NCBI GenBank assembly: GCA_025934915.1
Contig: JAICWG010000026.1
Span: 1-32,633 of the forward strand
Length of the DNA stretch: 32,633 bases
DNA from: Nitrospira sp.
Lineage (GTDB): Bacteria > Nitrospirota > Nitrospiria > Nitrospirales > Nitrospiraceae
Direction: 5' to 3'
Of this stretch, positions 31,205 through 32,633 are shown in pieces. The first letter of the stretch is position 1; every line of letters starts with the position of its first letter. The notes under the pieces were generated by a model. That model was not told the origin of the DNA and made no database searches. It saw only the letters and a list, made by a program, of their open reading frames with translations. The position numbers and the translations under genes are program-made.

Positions 31205-31630
31205 ATGAAAATCCTTATTGGGTCCACTATCCTCATAGCAGGGATCGGTCTTGTCGGAGGCATGGGACTGTCTCCATCGGCGGCGGAGGACAGTCAGCCT
31301 CAGACGCATCAGCAGTCCCCCAAATTTCCACAGTCCGATAAATGTTCGAATTCGTCGCCGTGCCGCGATGTGGTCGGAGAGATCGTAAAAATTGAAGAAA
31401 ACTATTGGATCAAAATGCCCAATGGGAATGAAACTCATATGCGCGTCTCTCCTGAGACGAAGATAGAATCCCGTGTCAAAGTCGGCGATGCGATCGCGGC
31501 GCAACTGACGTCAACCGGCGATGCGGATGCGATCAAGAAGTTGAAGGAAATGCCGAAAGCCGATGAGTTGAACTCGCCGGCAAGGAAAAGAGAAATAGAA
31601 GAGCCGACAACATTAAAAGACATGCGCTGA
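31205..31630 (+). CDS. Small exported protein, paralogue of 7825-8241
   Basis: AAAGGAGGCAGT precedes ATG. The 141-aa product has a signal peptide (MKILIGSTILIAGIGLVGGMGLSPSAA), then a polar Q/S/P-rich linker with two Cys (DKCSNSSPCRD). A small beta module follows: VVGEIVKIEENYWIKMPNGNETHMRVSPETKIESRVKVGDAIAAQLTSTGDADAI. The tail is charged (REIEEPTTLKDMR). The module order matches the protein at 7825-8241. It is probably an OB-like periplasmic protein; role unknown. A hairpin lies about 135 bp after the stop. Confidence 0.75.
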   Translation: MKILIGSTILIAGIGLVGGMGLSPSAAEDSQPQTHQQSPKFPQSDKCSNSSPCRDVVGEIVKIEENYWIKMPNGNETHMRVSPETKIESRVKVGDAIAAQLTSTGDADAIKKLKEMPKADELNSPARKREIEEPTTLKDMR

Positions 31631-31765
31631 AAGACATGTGGCGACACCGATTTAGAAAAGATGTTTAGCGAACAGGTTGTCTCTCTAAGGACAGGATGGT
31701 CGGTCGATTCTCTTTTTAGTCCGCGGTCACAAGCCGGAAGAGAACGACAGATGCCGGAAGCAAGA

Positions 31766-31807
31766 GGAGACCAGAGGGCAAGCCAAGAAAGCTTGCGACC
31801 TGGTCTC
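31766..31807 (+). terminator. Two-part hairpin downstream of the exported-protein gene
   Basis: GGAGACCAG pairs with CTGGTCTC, and inside it GCAAGC pairs with GCTTGC around a 7-base loop. It lies between convergent genes and may terminate both, though the T-run is weak. Confidence 0.45.
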
Positions 31808-31966
31808 TTCCTTCCTCGCCCTTCAATAGCGTGAACAACTTCAACCTACAGATGACTGATTCCAGGCTGTGTCAAGTAATTCAAAACCGTCGCATCAAAA
31901 GGCGCGAAACTCTCACACATCTGTACGCAGTACCTGACGATCTCATCGCACAGGGGTTGCCTCTGA

Positions 31967-32633
31967 TCATGGCGGCGATTGTACGCGATTGCGGCGGTTC
32001 AAGGTCTCGGCCAGACGGCGCGGGAACGTGGCTGTTTCGATCTCTTCGAGCGAAAGCGGCATGGCCAGCGACCAATTGGGATATGTGCCTTCTGCTCCCG
32101 GCATGTTCGGTCGCTCCGGGGCAAGGCAGGCCGCTTCCATCGCTGCCATGACAATAACCGAGGGGGCGGCGGCCAATTGCTCGAACGTACGGACAGCTGC
32201 CGTTTCCAAATCGGCATGCGGGTTCACGCCGCTGGTCTGCACCATCTTTTGTCGAAACTTTTCGGATGCGGCCTTGTCCGGATCCAACCCGCTCCGGCGC
32301 TGGAGTTCGAAATCAACACCGGTCCAGATGCCGGCCAGCGTAGGGAGATCATGTGTAGTAATCGCGGCCAGCGCCTTCTCCGGATAGTCCGCCGGCGCGG
32401 TATCCTCGAACCAGAGCAGCCGGTAAGACAGCATATCGCACTCGGCCATCTTCTCGCGTACGCCCTCCTCGACTGTGCCGAGATCTTCACCGACCACCAG
32501 GGCGCCCGCTCGCCGGCTTTCCAGCGCAATGATGCCTAGCAGATCATCGGCCTGATACCGCACATAGGCGCCGTGCTTCGGTGAGCCACCAGAGGGAACC
32601 CACCAGAGCCGGAAGAGGCCCATGACATGGTCG
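31967..32633 (-). CDS. malQ: 4-alpha-glucanotransferase MalQ, C-terminal part (5' end outside window)
   Basis: The frame is open to the window edge and reads DHVMGLFRLWWVPSGGSPKHGAYVRYQADDLLGIIALESRR. Then come VVGEDLGTVEEGVREKM and WFEDTAPADYPEKALAAITTHDLPTLAGIWTG. VVGEDLGT holds the GH77 acid/base Glu and TTHDLPT the last catalytic Asp. The enzyme moves alpha-1,4-glucan chains between maltodextrins in the cytoplasm. The C-terminus NWSLAMPLSLEEIETATFPRRLAETLN is typical. Together with GlgX it forms a glycogen/maltodextrin pathway. About 222 residues are visible. Confidence 0.93.
   Translation of the reverse strand, partial: DHVMGLFRLWWVPSGGSPKHGAYVRYQADDLLGIIALESRRAGALVVGEDLGTVEEGVREKMAECDMLSYRLLWFEDTAPADYPEKALAAITTHDLPTLAGIWTGVDFELQRRSGLDPDKAASEKFRQKMVQTSGVNPHADLETAAVRTFEQLAAAPSVIVMAAMEAACLAPERPNMPGAEGTYPNWSLAMPLSLEEIETATFPRRLAETLNRRNRVQSPP

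Overview
The window reads as a contiguous piece of a bacterial chromosome of moderately high GC. Gene content and protein character suggest Nitrospirota, most likely a Nitrospira-like bacterium. This is an inference from recognised families and many small exported stress-type proteins; no rRNA, tRNA or other taxonomic marker is present. I saw no CRISPR array, no intact insertion sequence and no prophage.

Layout. Bases 1-639 hold the 3' end of a GH65 glycoside phosphorylase. Bases 768-2924 hold a rightward cluster: a PH-like membrane protein, a small membrane protein and a site-2 protease with CBS domains. Bases 2986-4408 hold a leftward YqcI/YcgG (GntA-like) protein, preceded by an 18-codon leader ORF, and an unknown small protein. 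Bases 4570-12720 are an accessory stretch of small lipoproteins and membrane proteins (YihY, DUF4142, PepSY, a TPR protein). They are mixed with gene remains: a low-affinity iron permease, a thioredoxin-reductase fragment, TrxC-like and DUF2892-type remnants, and a pair of REP-like hairpins. A RibD-type reductase follows at 12973-13815.

From 21724 down to 13906 almost everything is leftward and tightly packed: pqqA, pqqB, pqqC, pqqD, pqqE, a short permease, a glucose/sorbosone dehydrogenase, a CDF metal transporter, a small ORF, a phosphotransferase and a HAD hydrolase. Start/stop overlaps argue for an operon that makes PQQ and the exported dehydrogenase likely to use it. pqqA (45 aa) is short and easily missed.

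From 22154 come glgX (glycogen debranching), a GGTLP-repeat exported protein, a Gfo/Idh/MocA oxidoreductase, an exported beta/gamma-crystallin-like protein, a frameshifted thioredoxin-reductase-like gene, HU, an exported Lon-type (S16) protease domain, a YtxH protein, a truncated membrane protein and a small exported protein. The window ends inside malQ. GH65, GlgX and MalQ together indicate alpha-glucan/disaccharide metabolism around this locus.

Two window-scale patterns stand out. First, a near-palindromic 20-bp motif, roughly WACTRGNNNNTYCCCTAGNA, recurs at ten intergenic places and looks like the operator of one regulator. Second, frameshifted or fragmentary genes concentrate in the accessory parts, while long genes (GlgX 711 aa, the whole pqq operon) are intact. 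That favours real gene decay over general sequencing error.
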